Source of the DNA: Maribellus luteus
Lineage (GTDB): Bacteria; Bacteroidota; Bacteroidia; Bacteroidales; Prolixibacteraceae
DNA: 64,000 nt
Assembly: GCF_003576475.1 (NCBI RefSeq)
Contig: NZ_QWGR01000004.1
Span: forward strand, 434,001-498,000
Reading direction: 5' to 3'
Shown here: in pieces, positions 28,201 to 36,098 of the stretch
Layout of the letters: each line of letters starts with the position of its first letter
Numbering within the stretch: the first letter of the stretch is position 1
Program-made: the position numbers and the translations under genes
The notes under the pieces: model-generated
Seen by the model: the letters and a program-made list of their open reading frames with translations, nothing else
Databases searched by the model: none
What the model was told of the DNA's origin: nothing

Positions 28201-30740
28201 ATTACCCAACCGTCAGGAAGTGTACCAAGGGCACCATTTTCAAAATCATCCATAACCAATGAGTTTGAAGGATCTCCAATTGTATCGTTATAGGTTGGAT
28301 GCACGGTTAAATTCAGTTGAATAACACTGTCGCACCCATTAACTGTCTGGTAAGTTTGGTAGTAGGTTCCGCTTGTGCTGAGTTGTTGCGAACCAAAAGT
28401 GTACGGGACTTCGCTGGCGCAAATCTCGGCTTCGATCGGCGGAAGAGTGGTGCCTTCATTTCCCTGGTATAGCTGGAATATTTCTGCCGGCGATAAGACT
28501 TTGTTGTACATTCTCAAGTCATCGATTGCACCTTTGAAATATTCTGCCCCCCGGCTTGCATATCCAATTGTCAGTGGATTAGTAATACTTCCAAATGGAC
28601 CGGAAGAAGAAGTTGTTTCGGCAACTAACTGGCCGTTTACATAAATTTGTCTGTGTTCTCCCGGATTATTGGCAGTAACAACAATGTAGTACCATTTATC
28701 CGCTTCAAGTGGCTTTGTTGTAGTGTTCAGGAAGCCATTGTATTCCCATTGAAGGTTGCCGTCTGACTGTATCCGCAGCAAATAGTTGGTTGCCGTTGTA
28801 TAGTTCGACTTTCCAAAGATCATAGCGTTCTGGAGCACGGTAGGTTTTATCCAGCAAGAGAAACTCAGTGCTTCTGACATGTTTAGCGCATCGGAATGCT
28901 GAATCAGAATACCATCGTTGCCATCAAACAAATAGGCACTGTTTGGCGCTCCGTTTCGATCTTCGGTAGGCGTTGCACCGTTAACTGCTCCGTCGTGTCC
29001 ATTTCCACTGGCATCTGTGGCATCACCATCCAAAGGATAATAGGCGACCAGGTCCTCAGGAGCAACTACAGAAATGCCATAGCTTTGGTGAACTGTTATG
29101 GTGGTGGTTGCTGTATTTGTGTAGGCGCTGTCGAGATTGAGAAATGTGGCCGTAACAGTAAAATCACCTGCATTTTTGTAGGCGTGATAAGCATCTTCAC
29201 TTGCGGCTCTTCCCACAATTGCTGTAGTGTCGCCAAAATCCCAGAAAATACTGTCCACATCCGTAGTTTCTGCCGTAAATGTAACCACACTGTTACTACA
29301 TGCCGGATCTGTTTGGGCTGTTATGGTGCCACGTGGGTTATAATCCTGGGTATAGGATTTTGTGAGCGTACTACTCCAGTTTCCCACGGAATCTCTAAAC
29401 TGGAAACTGATGTCGTTGGTTCCGCCCGGAAGCGATGAAACATCCACCAGCTCATCAAGTGCCAGGGTTGCCACAGGAGTTGGTAAATCAACCTCGATGG
29501 CTGATCCAATGCCTGTATTGGACCAGTAACGGTAAGTAACTATTTTGTTGCCTGTGGTTATTGGTTCGTCTTCATATTTGGCAAACAGTTGTGTTATCCC
29601 CGGGCTCCATGTTCCGGCTTCATCCTGAAAGCGCCAGGTGATAGAGTGCAATCCGTCGTTCAGCGCCGAAACATCGAGCTGTGTGTCAACTAAATATTCC
29701 GAACCAGCTGGAACTACACTTTTTACTGCCGAAGAAAGGTTCCCGTTGAACCAGTATTCCACCGCAACAAGGTTGTGCATTGCGGGAGCCGGTTCGGCTG
29801 TGAATTTTGCAAACAAGCGGCTAAAGGCAGGACTCCAGTTTCCGGCTTCATCCTGATACCGGTAACTCACCATATGTAAGCCGTCGTTTAAGGCAGAAAC
29901 GTCTAAATCAGTGTCGATATTTAGCAAGGGCGTTGCCGGAACCGGATCTGTTTGAACGGTAGAGTAATCGCCGTTGAACCAGTACTCAAGAGCAGTAAGT
30001 TGGTGAAGTTCCGGTAAGTCTTCCTGATTTTCCTTTGTAAAGTACCACGATGCTACCGGGCCCCATTTACCCTGCTCGTCTTGCATCCTGAAACTCACAA
30101 AATGAAACCCAATGTTAAGGGAAGACACATCGAGCATTTTATGGATGTTGAGCAATGACGTTGCTGTAAATACCGTGTCTTGTTTATTATTGAAATCATT
30201 GTTAAACCAGTATTCGAGTGCTACAAGCTGTTGAAGGCCGGTGTTTTTGTCTTTCTTGAAAAAACGGATCAGTGGTGAACTCCAAATTCCGCGGTCGTCT
30301 TTAAAGCGGCAGCTTACTGTGTGTAACCCGTTTATCAGCGAGCTTACATCAAGCAGCGAATTTAAATCAACACTTACTCCGGGTGGTAGTGGGACAGCAA
30401 CTGAAGAGGAATAGTTGCCATCGTACCAGTATTCGACATCGGTAACCTGGCGGATTCCCGGTGTTGAGCCCGGGTAATAGGTAAAGAACTTTGTGAGTAC
30501 GGAGCCCCAAATTCCTCTGTTGTCCTGAAAACGGACAGAAAAGGTATGCAGGCCCGGCTCAAGGGTGCTTACATCGAGCAAATCGGTATAGTTCACTATC
30601 GGAGCCGATACCGTTTGCCGGCTGGCTGTGCTGTAGTCGCCATCGTACCAATATTCCACGGCAGAGATATTGGTTTGCGCCGATAACCAGGCGGGAAGCA
30701 ACAGCCATATGAGTAAATAGATGAATCGTCTCATGTTCAT
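25272..30740 (-). CDS. giant multi-repeat T9SS-exported surface protein
   Basis: A 1,822-residue secreted protein. The start at 30740 (MNMRRFIYLLIWLLLPAWLSAQ) gives a signal peptide; the frame is open 16 codons further up without conservation. Order of parts (approximate residues): six modules of about 74 residues (27-470; YWYDG...LDVSxL...GLHxxSxRFQDxxGxW), a PKD domain (about 470-555, FWDFGDTT), a laminin-G/concanavalin-like domain (565-760), one Cys-pair repeat (770-820), a second lectin-like domain (830-1030), eight Cys-pair repeats (1031-1440), an HYR-like domain, cadherin-like domains, and a type A sorting domain (YPNPTRGQ, ending KLILDKK). Likely a surface adhesin or glycan-binding protein; the ligand is unknown. 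Confidence 0.93.
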   Translation of the reverse strand: MNMRRFIYLLIWLLLPAWLSAQTNISAVEYWYDGDYSTASRQTVSAPIVNYTDLLDVSTLEPGLHTFSVRFQDNRGIWGSVLTKFFTYYPGSTPGIRQVTDVEYWYDGNYSSSVAVPLPPGVSVDLNSLLDVSSLINGLHTVSCRFKDDRGIWSSPLIRFFKKDKNTGLQQLVALEYWFNNDFNNKQDTVFTATSLLNIHKMLDVSSLNIGFHFVSFRMQDEQGKWGPVASWYFTKENQEDLPELHQLTALEYWFNGDYSTVQTDPVPATPLLNIDTDLDVSALNDGLHMVSYRYQDEAGNWSPAFSRLFAKFTAEPAPAMHNLVAVEYWFNGNLSSAVKSVVPAGSEYLVDTQLDVSALNDGLHSITWRFQDEAGTWSPGITQLFAKYEDEPITTGNKIVTYRYWSNTGIGSAIEVDLPTPVATLALDELVDVSSLPGGTNDISFQFRDSVGNWSSTLTKSYTQDYNPRGTITAQTDPACSNSVVTFTAETTDVDSIFWDFGDTTAIVGRAASEDAYHAYKNAGDFTVTATFLNLDSAYTNTATTTITVHQSYGISVVAPEDLVAYYPLDGDATDASGNGHDGAVNGATPTEDRNGAPNSAYLFDGNDGILIQHSDALNMSEALSFSCWIKPTVLQNAMIFGKSNYTTATNYLLRIQSDGNLQWEYNGFLNTTTKPLEADKWYYIVVTANNPGEHRQIYVNGQLVAETTSSSGPFGSITNPLTIGYASRGAEYFKGAIDDLRMYNKVLSPAEIFQLYQGNEGTTLPPIEAEICASEVPYTFGSQQLSTSGTYYQTYQTVNGCDSVIQLNLTVHPTYNDTIGDPSNSLVMDDFENGALGTLPDGWVIRYDGTGNADQKIVNTPVKYGAQSFQVSGSSWAANLSKPVSGVYEKSTLEGWMYATNASSGGRCGMGLGNPSIGSWGAFPGRVESYNGNLITFNYSGSSGGYGTQYVLQPATSNTWYHIRMEFDFSAGKYQVFINGTQASGTSGSEVVSEFPILNGVTPTSVELYGNSMVYFDNVKLYESGSTEIVLCSSETPYIFGNQQLSESGTYTETFQSEFGCDSTVTLNLTVHPSYSWKDTLTICEDELPYQWEDSTLISAGTYSRVYTTVNGCDSIFLFTLNVTDTFLIEQELALCENDLPYTLGAQTLTSSGTFTEIFTGSNGCDSTVVLTLNVLDTSLVSKEVTICESELPYTFGTQSLLAGGNYLEVFTRDNGCDSTVMLTLTVSDTFVVTDTLVLCENDLPYQFGTQLLLSSGNYTEVFASANGCDSTVVLSLTVNDTFDVADTVSVCENNLPYQFGSQELSVDGIYTELFTSSAGCDSTVTLVFSVSDTFALAYSDTICENDLPYRFGGQSLTISGTYTETFPAINGCDSVVTLSLTVHPAYRATINVTVGISQLPYLFGTQQIRQPGIYTRNLQTVNGCDSVIVLNLKVKDDIPPEVVCNPMELTLSADGNYSLTEADGDLISNGTTDNITSYTNLDIQVSPSFFTCENLGENTVTLSVKDQAGNIASCQTTLTVLAAGIQPSIDEIPAISMFEDESVKITITGISGGTVCEPGPVTVDASYSNTGLIAELVVDHQPLDSTAELSISLNPDQSGTDTIRVSVEDASGEITMRKFLLTVIPENDPPYQLSWLNDETMIANDTLGLIMNKNELFGDIDDSTLVFEVRTDKGILPDWIQTEEDLDTYTITFTPASADTGCVNIVVQGSDRAGASITDTFELCVSVLVGISEIDNDRLGISLYPNPTRGQVTIEFRNPLQEQVELLVLNMAGSELIRKTYQNGEQMIFDISDQASGTYLVVMHINKKRIVRKLILDKK
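26424..27650 (-). repeat. eight tandem repeats of about 51 codons
   Basis: Each unit encodes a pattern C(E/S)xxLPYxFGxQxLxxxGxYxExF, then GCDSxVxLxLxV, with two cysteines per unit that may pair. The final unit lacks the first cysteine. A ninth copy lies upstream at about 28270-28430, separated by a lectin-like domain. Units differ in sequence, so the array is old. Confidence 0.85.
29331..30659 (-). repeat. six tandem modules of about 74 codons
   Basis: Each unit begins (V/L)EYW(Y/F)(D/N)G and contains LDVSxLxxGLH and a FQDxxGxW(S/G) block. The sixth (YRYWSNTG) is the most divergent. It is an N-terminal array in the giant surface protein. Confidence 0.85.
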
Positions 30741-30765
30741 TTTCTTTTCAATTAAACCGGAACGA

Positions 30766-31818
30766 TTAACGGCTTTGCGCCTCTGCATTGATGTTTACTC
30801 CCAATTGATCGTTTACAGCCTCGGTGGCAATGTTGGCTGAGTTGATGTGCGGGTAGTACGGGATGGTTTTATAGGGAGTAGTTGTTCCGTAAACTCCGGC
30901 ATTGGTGCCGTCGCTAGCTGTACCGATAATACTCACTGTTGAACCATCCAATTCCGCAGTCCCGGTGGCTGACACGTTTAGGTGATAATCGTTTTCGTAT
31001 GAAAAAATATAAACATTCGCACTGTGCGATATGTCTGTGTAAATATTTTCCAGGCCAACATTGTAGATGTTGTTATTGCCACCATTGCCATTTCCATCAG
31101 TAGGGGGATATGGCAGTCCACTTCGGAAAATATTATTATTAAAGGTATTACTGGCCGAGTTATATAATCCCCATTCATAACCAAAAACATTATCGTTAAA
31201 AAGGCTGTTTGAACATCCGTATATTATTCTGTTCGAATTGCTTGCATTTATTGTATTGTGCGAAAACAAGGATTGAACAAAATAATGAACAGGTCCGAAA
31301 ATGAGTGATTTTTCGATTAAACAATTTGAGCCATTGTTAGCATAAAGAAAACCTGTCACACATTCGCTGATGTGAAAATTAAGATCAGGGTTTCCGACGT
31401 TACTTACACGCATGTTAAGAGTGTTTAAAATTCGGCAACGCTTAATTTCAATGTTGGTCGCTTCATCTTCAGCACTTCCAAACGTGAGAGTTGATGTAAA
31501 ATAAATTCCTTCAAAAGTGCTGTTATCGCAGTTCCCCGTAAAGTTCAATCCTGTTGTAATTCGGGTTTGCATGGTAGCTCCGGTTTCAGAAGGATAATGG
31601 CCGTGCCCTACCCAGTGCAGGGTTTTGTCAATAGTGGCGTTTGTAATGGTAAAGCCACCGCCGGGCAAATACAGAGTATCACCTGCCACCGCATTGGTAA
31701 TGGCGGTATTAATATTGTTGTAAACCTCGGTTTTTGAACCGTTTTGCACTACAAACTGCGCCTGTCCCCAGCTAAGCAGGCCAAGGAATAAAAAGGGAAG
31801 TATGATTGTTTTTTTCAT
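30766..31818 (-). CDS. secreted beta-helix protein, copy 2 of a tandem pair
   Basis: A 350-residue protein with a signal peptide (MKKTIILPFLFLGLLSWGQAQ); the ATG at 31818 is chosen over the open upstream extension. The short repeated turns (NCDNSTFEGIYF, NIEIKRCRILNTLNMR, NSLFNDNVFGY, NTFNNNIFRSG) are typical of a right-handed parallel beta-helix, as in pectate-lyase-like surface proteins. It has no T9SS sorting domain. It ends 26 bp before the giant protein start and is paralogous to the gene upstream along its full length. Function unknown; carbohydrate binding or an adhesive scaffold is possible. Confidence 0.75.
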   Translation of the reverse strand: MKKTIILPFLFLGLLSWGQAQFVVQNGSKTEVYNNINTAITNAVAGDTLYLPGGGFTITNATIDKTLHWVGHGHYPSETGATMQTRITTGLNFTGNCDNSTFEGIYFTSTLTFGSAEDEATNIEIKRCRILNTLNMRVSNVGNPDLNFHISECVTGFLYANNGSNCLIEKSLIFGPVHYFVQSLFSHNTINASNSNRIIYGCSNSLFNDNVFGYEWGLYNSASNTFNNNIFRSGLPYPPTDGNGNGGNNNIYNVGLENIYTDISHSANVYIFSYENDYHLNVSATGTAELDGSTVSIIGTASDGTNAGVYGTTTPYKTIPYYPHINSANIATEAVNDQLGVNINAEAQSR

Positions 31819-31882
31819 GATTGTTGATTTTTGATATTCAATACGTGATGCTTGATTCGCGATTTTTGATTCTCGCAGTGTT

Positions 31883-32938
31883 TTAACGCTCCTGTGCGGC
31901 AACGGTTATTTTTACGCCCAGGTTTCCTGAAACCGCTTCGTTATCGATGGTTGCTGTGCGGATGTGCGGAGCATATGGGACTGCTCCGTCTTTGTAAGGC
32001 AGTGTGGTTCCGTAAATCCCGGCATCAAAACCGTCAGTGGCAGTGCCAATAATGCTCACCCCGGTTGTCCCGTCTTCTGCGGTGCCGGTGCTGGCCGGAT
32101 TCAGGTGGTAGTCGTTTTCATACGAAAATTGGTAAACGTAGCCGGTAATGGCAACATATGTATTCGGGACCCCTACACTGTACAAATTGCCCGACCCCGT
32201 ATGAGAAGAAGTGGTTGGATTGTATGGCAGTGCTGCCTGAAAAATATTGTTTGTAAAGTTGCAGTTGCTGCAATTTCCATCGATGCCGTGATGGTACGAA
32301 AAAACATTGTTGGTAAACTGGCAGAAATCACAATCACGGAATACTGAACTACTATTACTGACGTTGAATGAGTTATTGATAAACAGGCATTGGAAGAAGT
32401 TGATTGCGATACCGAAAATCAGGTTTTGTTCCATTCTGACGTTGGTTCCAAGGTAGGCATTGATGTTGGTAATTATGGATTCAGATATTTTAAAATTCAA
32501 ATCGGGATTGCCTCCGCTTATGTCTGTATTGTTCCGCATGTTAAGGGTACCATCCAGCCTGCAATATTTAATTCGTATGCCGGTAGCTTCGTTTCCTGCC
32601 GAACCAAAATTAGCACCGTATTGAAAGAAGATTCCTTCAAAAGTACTGTTGTCGCAGTTTCCGGTGAAGGTAACAGTATTGGTAATTTGGGTATGTCCGG
32701 TTGCGATTGTTGAGTCGGGGTAATGGCCAACGCCCCGCCAGTGCAGGGTTTTATCAACTGGAGCAGCAACGGAGAATCCGCCGCCGGGGATGTAAAGGGT
32801 GTCTCCGGCAGATGCAGCAGCAATGGCTGCATTAAGGTCATTAAAAGTTTGTGCTGTGCTGTTTTGCACAACAATTTGTTTTTGGGCAAAGCCTGTGAAT
32901 GCCAAAAACAAGAGCGGTAAAAAGTAAAGCTTCTTCAT
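31883..32938 (-). CDS. secreted beta-helix protein, copy 1 of a tandem pair
   Basis: A 351-residue protein with a signal peptide (cleavage after GFAQ) and the same order of blocks as the next gene: VVQNSTAQTFNDLNAAIAAA, GDTLYIPGGGF, DKTLHWRGVGHYPDS, NCDNSTFEGIFF, FTNNVFSYH, YENDYHLNPASTGTAEDG, VSIIGTATDGFDAGIYG. The proteins clearly arose by tandem duplication. The Cys-rich strip NCSNCNFTNNIF is present here but not in copy 2. It is the first gene of a leftward operon with copy 2 and the giant surface protein, facing a divergent AraC-type regulator. Confidence 0.78.
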   Translation of the reverse strand: MKKLYFLPLLFLAFTGFAQKQIVVQNSTAQTFNDLNAAIAAASAGDTLYIPGGGFSVAAPVDKTLHWRGVGHYPDSTIATGHTQITNTVTFTGNCDNSTFEGIFFQYGANFGSAGNEATGIRIKYCRLDGTLNMRNNTDISGGNPDLNFKISESIITNINAYLGTNVRMEQNLIFGIAINFFQCLFINNSFNVSNSSSVFRDCDFCQFTNNVFSYHHGIDGNCSNCNFTNNIFQAALPYNPTTSSHTGSGNLYSVGVPNTYVAITGYVYQFSYENDYHLNPASTGTAEDGTTGVSIIGTATDGFDAGIYGTTLPYKDGAVPYAPHIRTATIDNEAVSGNLGVKITVAAQER

Positions 32939-33102
32939 TTTGATTTTGTTTTTATTTTGCTGTTTGGTTTATCATATTTCTGCCGGTAAATTAGGAGTGT
33001 ATGATTTTGCACTTTTGTTTTAATTGATTCCGGATGATCCTCCTTAGTTGATTGTTTGCGAGGCGCTTGTTAAGTTCATTTTACTTTTTGCGGGTTTTGT
33101 TG

Positions 33103-33110
33103 CAAAGTTA
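33103..33110 (-). promoter_or_regulatory. putative -7 element (TAACTTTG) for the surface-protein operon
   Basis: Read leftward TAACTTTG fits TAnnTTTG. It lies 164 bp before the first beta-helix gene, which would give a long leader. No clear TTG partner was found, so this is tentative. Confidence 0.3.
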
Positions 33111-33212
33111 TACTCAGGATAAAAACATTAATACCTATATTGTAAAACCATTACTCACAACGTACAATTGAGCCGGATCAGATATTTATTTTGAATAACA
33201 ATACAGGAACAG

Positions 33213-34370
33213 ATGCTTCGAGATTTGGTAGTTTACACACCCATGTATGTTACTTTTTTCTGGTGTATTGTATTGCTTATTCCGAACAGAAAAAATAACC
33301 GGGCCAGGCATTTTCTTGGCTTCTTTATGCTGGCGGCTTTTTTGCTGTATTTATGTCATGCCGTTTTTTTTAAAGCGTCACCTGGGCGCTATTTATGGTT
33401 CGACCCTGTATACACCTTTGTTTCTTTGTCGGTTTATCCGCTTTATTATTGGTACATTAAACTCCTTTCAATAGAAACAGATTATAAATGGTATAATCTG
33501 CGCATGTTTCTTCCAGCTGGCATTTTATTTTGGTGTTCTGTTGGCACTTATCTGATTATGACACCTGTAGAACGAGATTATTACCTAACTTCTTTTCTAT
33601 TAAAAAGAGAAGGCTTTCTATCGGCCTCTCCCGGGGTATTGCTTCAGGAGATTTTTTACATTACCGGACGAATCGTTTTTACTATCCAGGTTGTTTTCTT
33701 TCTTGTTCATGGAAGAAATCTTATAATGCGGTACAATTCAAGAATCGCAGACTTTTATTCCAACCTTAACAACAAAACCATTCTTTGGGTGAAAACGCTG
33801 TTGTATTCATTGGTAGTAACCTCGGTAATGAGTATCATTTTTATGATTATTGGAAGAACACAGTTTATGGATTCGACTGTCTTGCTGCTTATTCCTTCCA
33901 GTGTTTTCAGTATTTTATTATTTTTTATTGGCTTGCAGGGCTATATGCAAAATCATACGGTTGTTGATTTGGTTGTGGAAGAAAATATGGATGCAGAAAA
34001 AAACAACCATAAAATCTATAACCAGGATATGCTAAAGAGAAAGTTGCTGAAACTTTTTTCTGAAAAAAAGCCCTATCGAAATCCCGAACTTAAAATCACA
34101 CAGATATCCGAAGAATTGTTAACAAACCGTACTTATGTCTCCAATCTGATCAACAGTGAATTTTTATGCTCTTTTAGCGATTTCGTAAATAATTACCGGG
34201 TTGCGGAAGCGAAAGAACTGCTTGCTGACTCCAGCTACGATAACCATTCTCTTGAATCTATTTCCGAGGCAGTTGGTTTTGGGTCGTTAAATACTTTTAT
34301 CCGGGTATTTAAGCAGGCTGAAGGTGTAACTCCCGGTCGTTACCGAAGCAGAATAATGCAGGAAAAATAG
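33213..34370 (+). CDS. membrane-bound AraC-family transcription regulator
   Basis: A 385-residue protein with about seven hydrophobic spans in its first 250 residues and a C-terminal AraC/XylS DNA-binding domain (about 285-380). The helix-turn-helix regions are seen in ITQISEELLTNRTYVSNLIN and LESISEAVGFGSLNTFIRVFK, with the closing EGVTPGRYRS. This type couples a membrane sensor directly to DNA binding. It is divergent from the beta-helix/giant protein operon 274 bp away and is a good candidate for its regulator (inference). The signal sensed is unknown. Confidence 0.9.
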   Translation: MLRDLVVYTPMYVTFFWCIVLLIPNRKNNRARHFLGFFMLAAFLLYLCHAVFFKASPGRYLWFDPVYTFVSLSVYPLYYWYIKLLSIETDYKWYNLRMFLPAGILFWCSVGTYLIMTPVERDYYLTSFLLKREGFLSASPGVLLQEIFYITGRIVFTIQVVFFLVHGRNLIMRYNSRIADFYSNLNNKTILWVKTLLYSLVVTSVMSIIFMIIGRTQFMDSTVLLLIPSSVFSILLFFIGLQGYMQNHTVVDLVVEENMDAEKNNHKIYNQDMLKRKLLKLFSEKKPYRNPELKITQISEELLTNRTYVSNLINSEFLCSFSDFVNNYRVAEAKELLADSSYDNHSLESISEAVGFGSLNTFIRVFKQAEGVTPGRYRSRIMQEK

Positions 34371-34516
34371 CTCTGTGATTTTCTTTTATCGTTGCAATGC
34401 TGGCGAAAAACTCCGTTTGAATTTCTGAATAATTCGTATGTGGGGGAAAAGTAGTGTATTATCCGAATAGGCTTGGTATGTTTGAATAAAAGTTAGCGAG
34501 CGATTTATTGAATAAA

Positions 34517-34546
34517 AAAAACAGGAACCGTTTGGCTCCTGTTTTT
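34517..34546. terminator. bidirectional terminator
   Basis: AAAAACAGGAACC (34517-34529) pairs with GGCTCCTGTTTTT (34534-34546), with one mismatch, over GTTT. A and T tracts on both sides serve the convergent AraC and ROK kinase genes. Confidence 0.85.
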
Positions 34547-34560
34547 ATATTGCGTAGGTC

Positions 34561-35538
34561 TTATTTTTCCAGTTCTTTCCAAACCAGTGCGCTTGCTCCG
34601 ACAATGGCCGCATCGCCAGGCTTCAGTTTAGATGGAAGAATTTTAATTTTGTTTTTGAAGATCGGGAGCAAATGTCTTTCCATGCTCTCTTTGGTTGGTT
34701 TGAAAATGTATTCGCCGGCAGCAGTAGGTCCGCCAAAAAGGAATACAGCTTCAGGGCTCAGGTGGTGAACGGTATCAGCCAAGCCTTGGCCCAACCATGC
34801 ACCGGTTTTTTCGAATACTTCCAGTGCAATTTTATCGCCTTTTTCTGCTGCGTCGAAGATCATTTTTGAACTCAGTTCCTTGAATGATTTGTCGGCCAGT
34901 AAACTGTCGTTGGCGTTGTAGTGTGCCATCAGTTCAAAGGCAGTACGTTTCATTCCGGGAGCTGAACAGTAAGCTTCCAGGTGTCCCAGAGCAGAACATC
35001 CGCAAAGTCTTCCGTTCGGAATCAGTGTGGTGTGTCCGCATTCTCCGGCAAAACCATCGTGTCCGTAAACCAGGTCGCCGTTCACAACAATACCGCTGCC
35101 AACGCCTGTTCCCAGGGTAAACATTACAAAGTTTTTCATGCCTTTGGCACCACCGTAAATCATCTCTCCCAAAGCGGCTGCATTGGCATCGTTGGTAAGA
35201 GCTACGGCGTTCATATCCGGAAAATGTTTTGTCAGCAATTCAACAAACGGAACCATTCCGCGGAACGAAAGGTTAGGAGCATATTCAATGGTTCCACTGT
35301 AGTAGTTACCATTGGGAGCGCCGATACCAATCCCGAGGAACTCAATATCTTCGTTTAATAATTTTACTGATTTAATCAATTCTTTAATGGCTGCTGACAG
35401 GTCGGCTATATAACGGTCGATATCCCCGTGCGAAGGGGTCGAAATATTGTCCTTAACCATTACATTTCCCTCTGCATCAACAACTCCGATAGCGGTGTTC
35501 GTCCCACCTATATCCACACCGATTGCAACTTTCTTCAT
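34561..35538 (-). CDS. ROK family sugar kinase (glucokinase-like)
   Basis: A 325-residue cytoplasmic kinase; the ATG at 35538 opens with KVAIGVDIGGTNTAIGVVD, the phosphate-binding start of ROK kinases. TLGTGVGSGIVVNG and GECGHTTLIPNGRLCGCSALGHLE hold the catalytic and zinc-binding (CxCxxxGxxE) segments. It probably phosphorylates glucose or an amino sugar with ATP. It has no DNA-binding domain, unlike the ROK regulator at 42-43 kb. It is transcribed alone toward a terminator. Confidence 0.92.
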   Translation of the reverse strand: MKKVAIGVDIGGTNTAIGVVDAEGNVMVKDNISTPSHGDIDRYIADLSAAIKELIKSVKLLNEDIEFLGIGIGAPNGNYYSGTIEYAPNLSFRGMVPFVELLTKHFPDMNAVALTNDANAAALGEMIYGGAKGMKNFVMFTLGTGVGSGIVVNGDLVYGHDGFAGECGHTTLIPNGRLCGCSALGHLEAYCSAPGMKRTAFELMAHYNANDSLLADKSFKELSSKMIFDAAEKGDKIALEVFEKTGAWLGQGLADTVHHLSPEAVFLFGGPTAAGEYIFKPTKESMERHLLPIFKNKIKILPSKLKPGDAAIVGASALVWKELEK

Positions 35539-35712
35539 TATAAATATGTTTTTAATTTTTTGGCTTTTTCTGTAGCTCAGCAAATTTAAAAATAATATGC
35601 AATTCTCCCTGTCTCAGAAGGCTTATTCGGAAAATATTCTTGAAAATCCGGAAAGAGAATAGCTTTTTTTCTGTCTGTGAACGGAATTTTCGTCCGTTTC
35701 GCTGAAGTTCGG

Positions 35713-35720
35713 TAAATTTG
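35713..35720 (+). promoter_or_regulatory. putative -7 promoter element (TAAATTTG) of yidD
   Basis: TAAATTTG fits TAnnTTTG 23 bp before the yidD start codon. A purine-rich Shine-Dalgarno sequence (AAGGAG) lies between them, 7 bp before ATG, which is strong for this phylum. Confidence 0.45.
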
Positions 35721-35743
35721 CAGCAAAAGAGAAGGAGAATTTT

Positions 35744-36013
35744 ATGCACAAACTGAAAAAAAAATTACTTCAGGCACTCGGATGGGTGTTGCTGGTGCCG
35801 GTTTATATTTATAAATACGGCATTTCTCCTTATACTCCGGCATCGTGCAGGCATGTTCCCACTTGTTCTGAATACGCTGTTCAGGCCATCAAAATTCACG
35901 GTCCTTTCCGCGGGTTTGTGCTCACTGCCAAAAGAATTTCCAGGTGTCATCCGTGGGGAACGCACGGTTACGATCCTGTTCCGCCTAAAAAGGAAAAGAA
36001 GAAGGCGAGTTAG
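35744..36013 (+). CDS. yidD: membrane protein insertion efficiency factor YidD
   Basis: An 89-residue protein with all YidD landmarks: YKYGISPYTPASCRHVPTCSEYAVQAI, then HGPFRGFVLTAKRISRCHPWGTHGYDPVPP. YidD is membrane-associated and assists YidC in inserting proteins. The usual neighbours rnpA, rpmH and yidC are absent, so the gene is detached from that cluster here. It is followed by the zinc importer genes after 85 bp. Confidence 0.96.
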   Translation: MHKLKKKLLQALGWVLLVPVYIYKYGISPYTPASCRHVPTCSEYAVQAIKIHGPFRGFVLTAKRISRCHPWGTHGYDPVPPKKEKKKAS

Positions 36014-36047
36014 TTCGATTATCAGAATGTAATCAAAAACATAAAAC

Positions 36048-36055
36048 TAAATTTG
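36048..36055 (+). promoter_or_regulatory. putative -7 promoter element (TAAATTTG) of the zinc importer operon
   Basis: TAAATTTG matches TAnnTTTG 43 bp before znuA. No clear zinc-uptake repressor palindrome was seen in the 85-bp gap. Confidence 0.4.
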
Positions 36056-36098
36056 TAGGACGTTGTTCTATTGGGAGCATTAAAATTATTACGAAAAA

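Noticed and set aside
34561-35538. The ROK kinase as a second transcription regulator
   Set aside because: It starts directly at the ATP-binding DIGGTNT motif and has no N-terminal winged helix.
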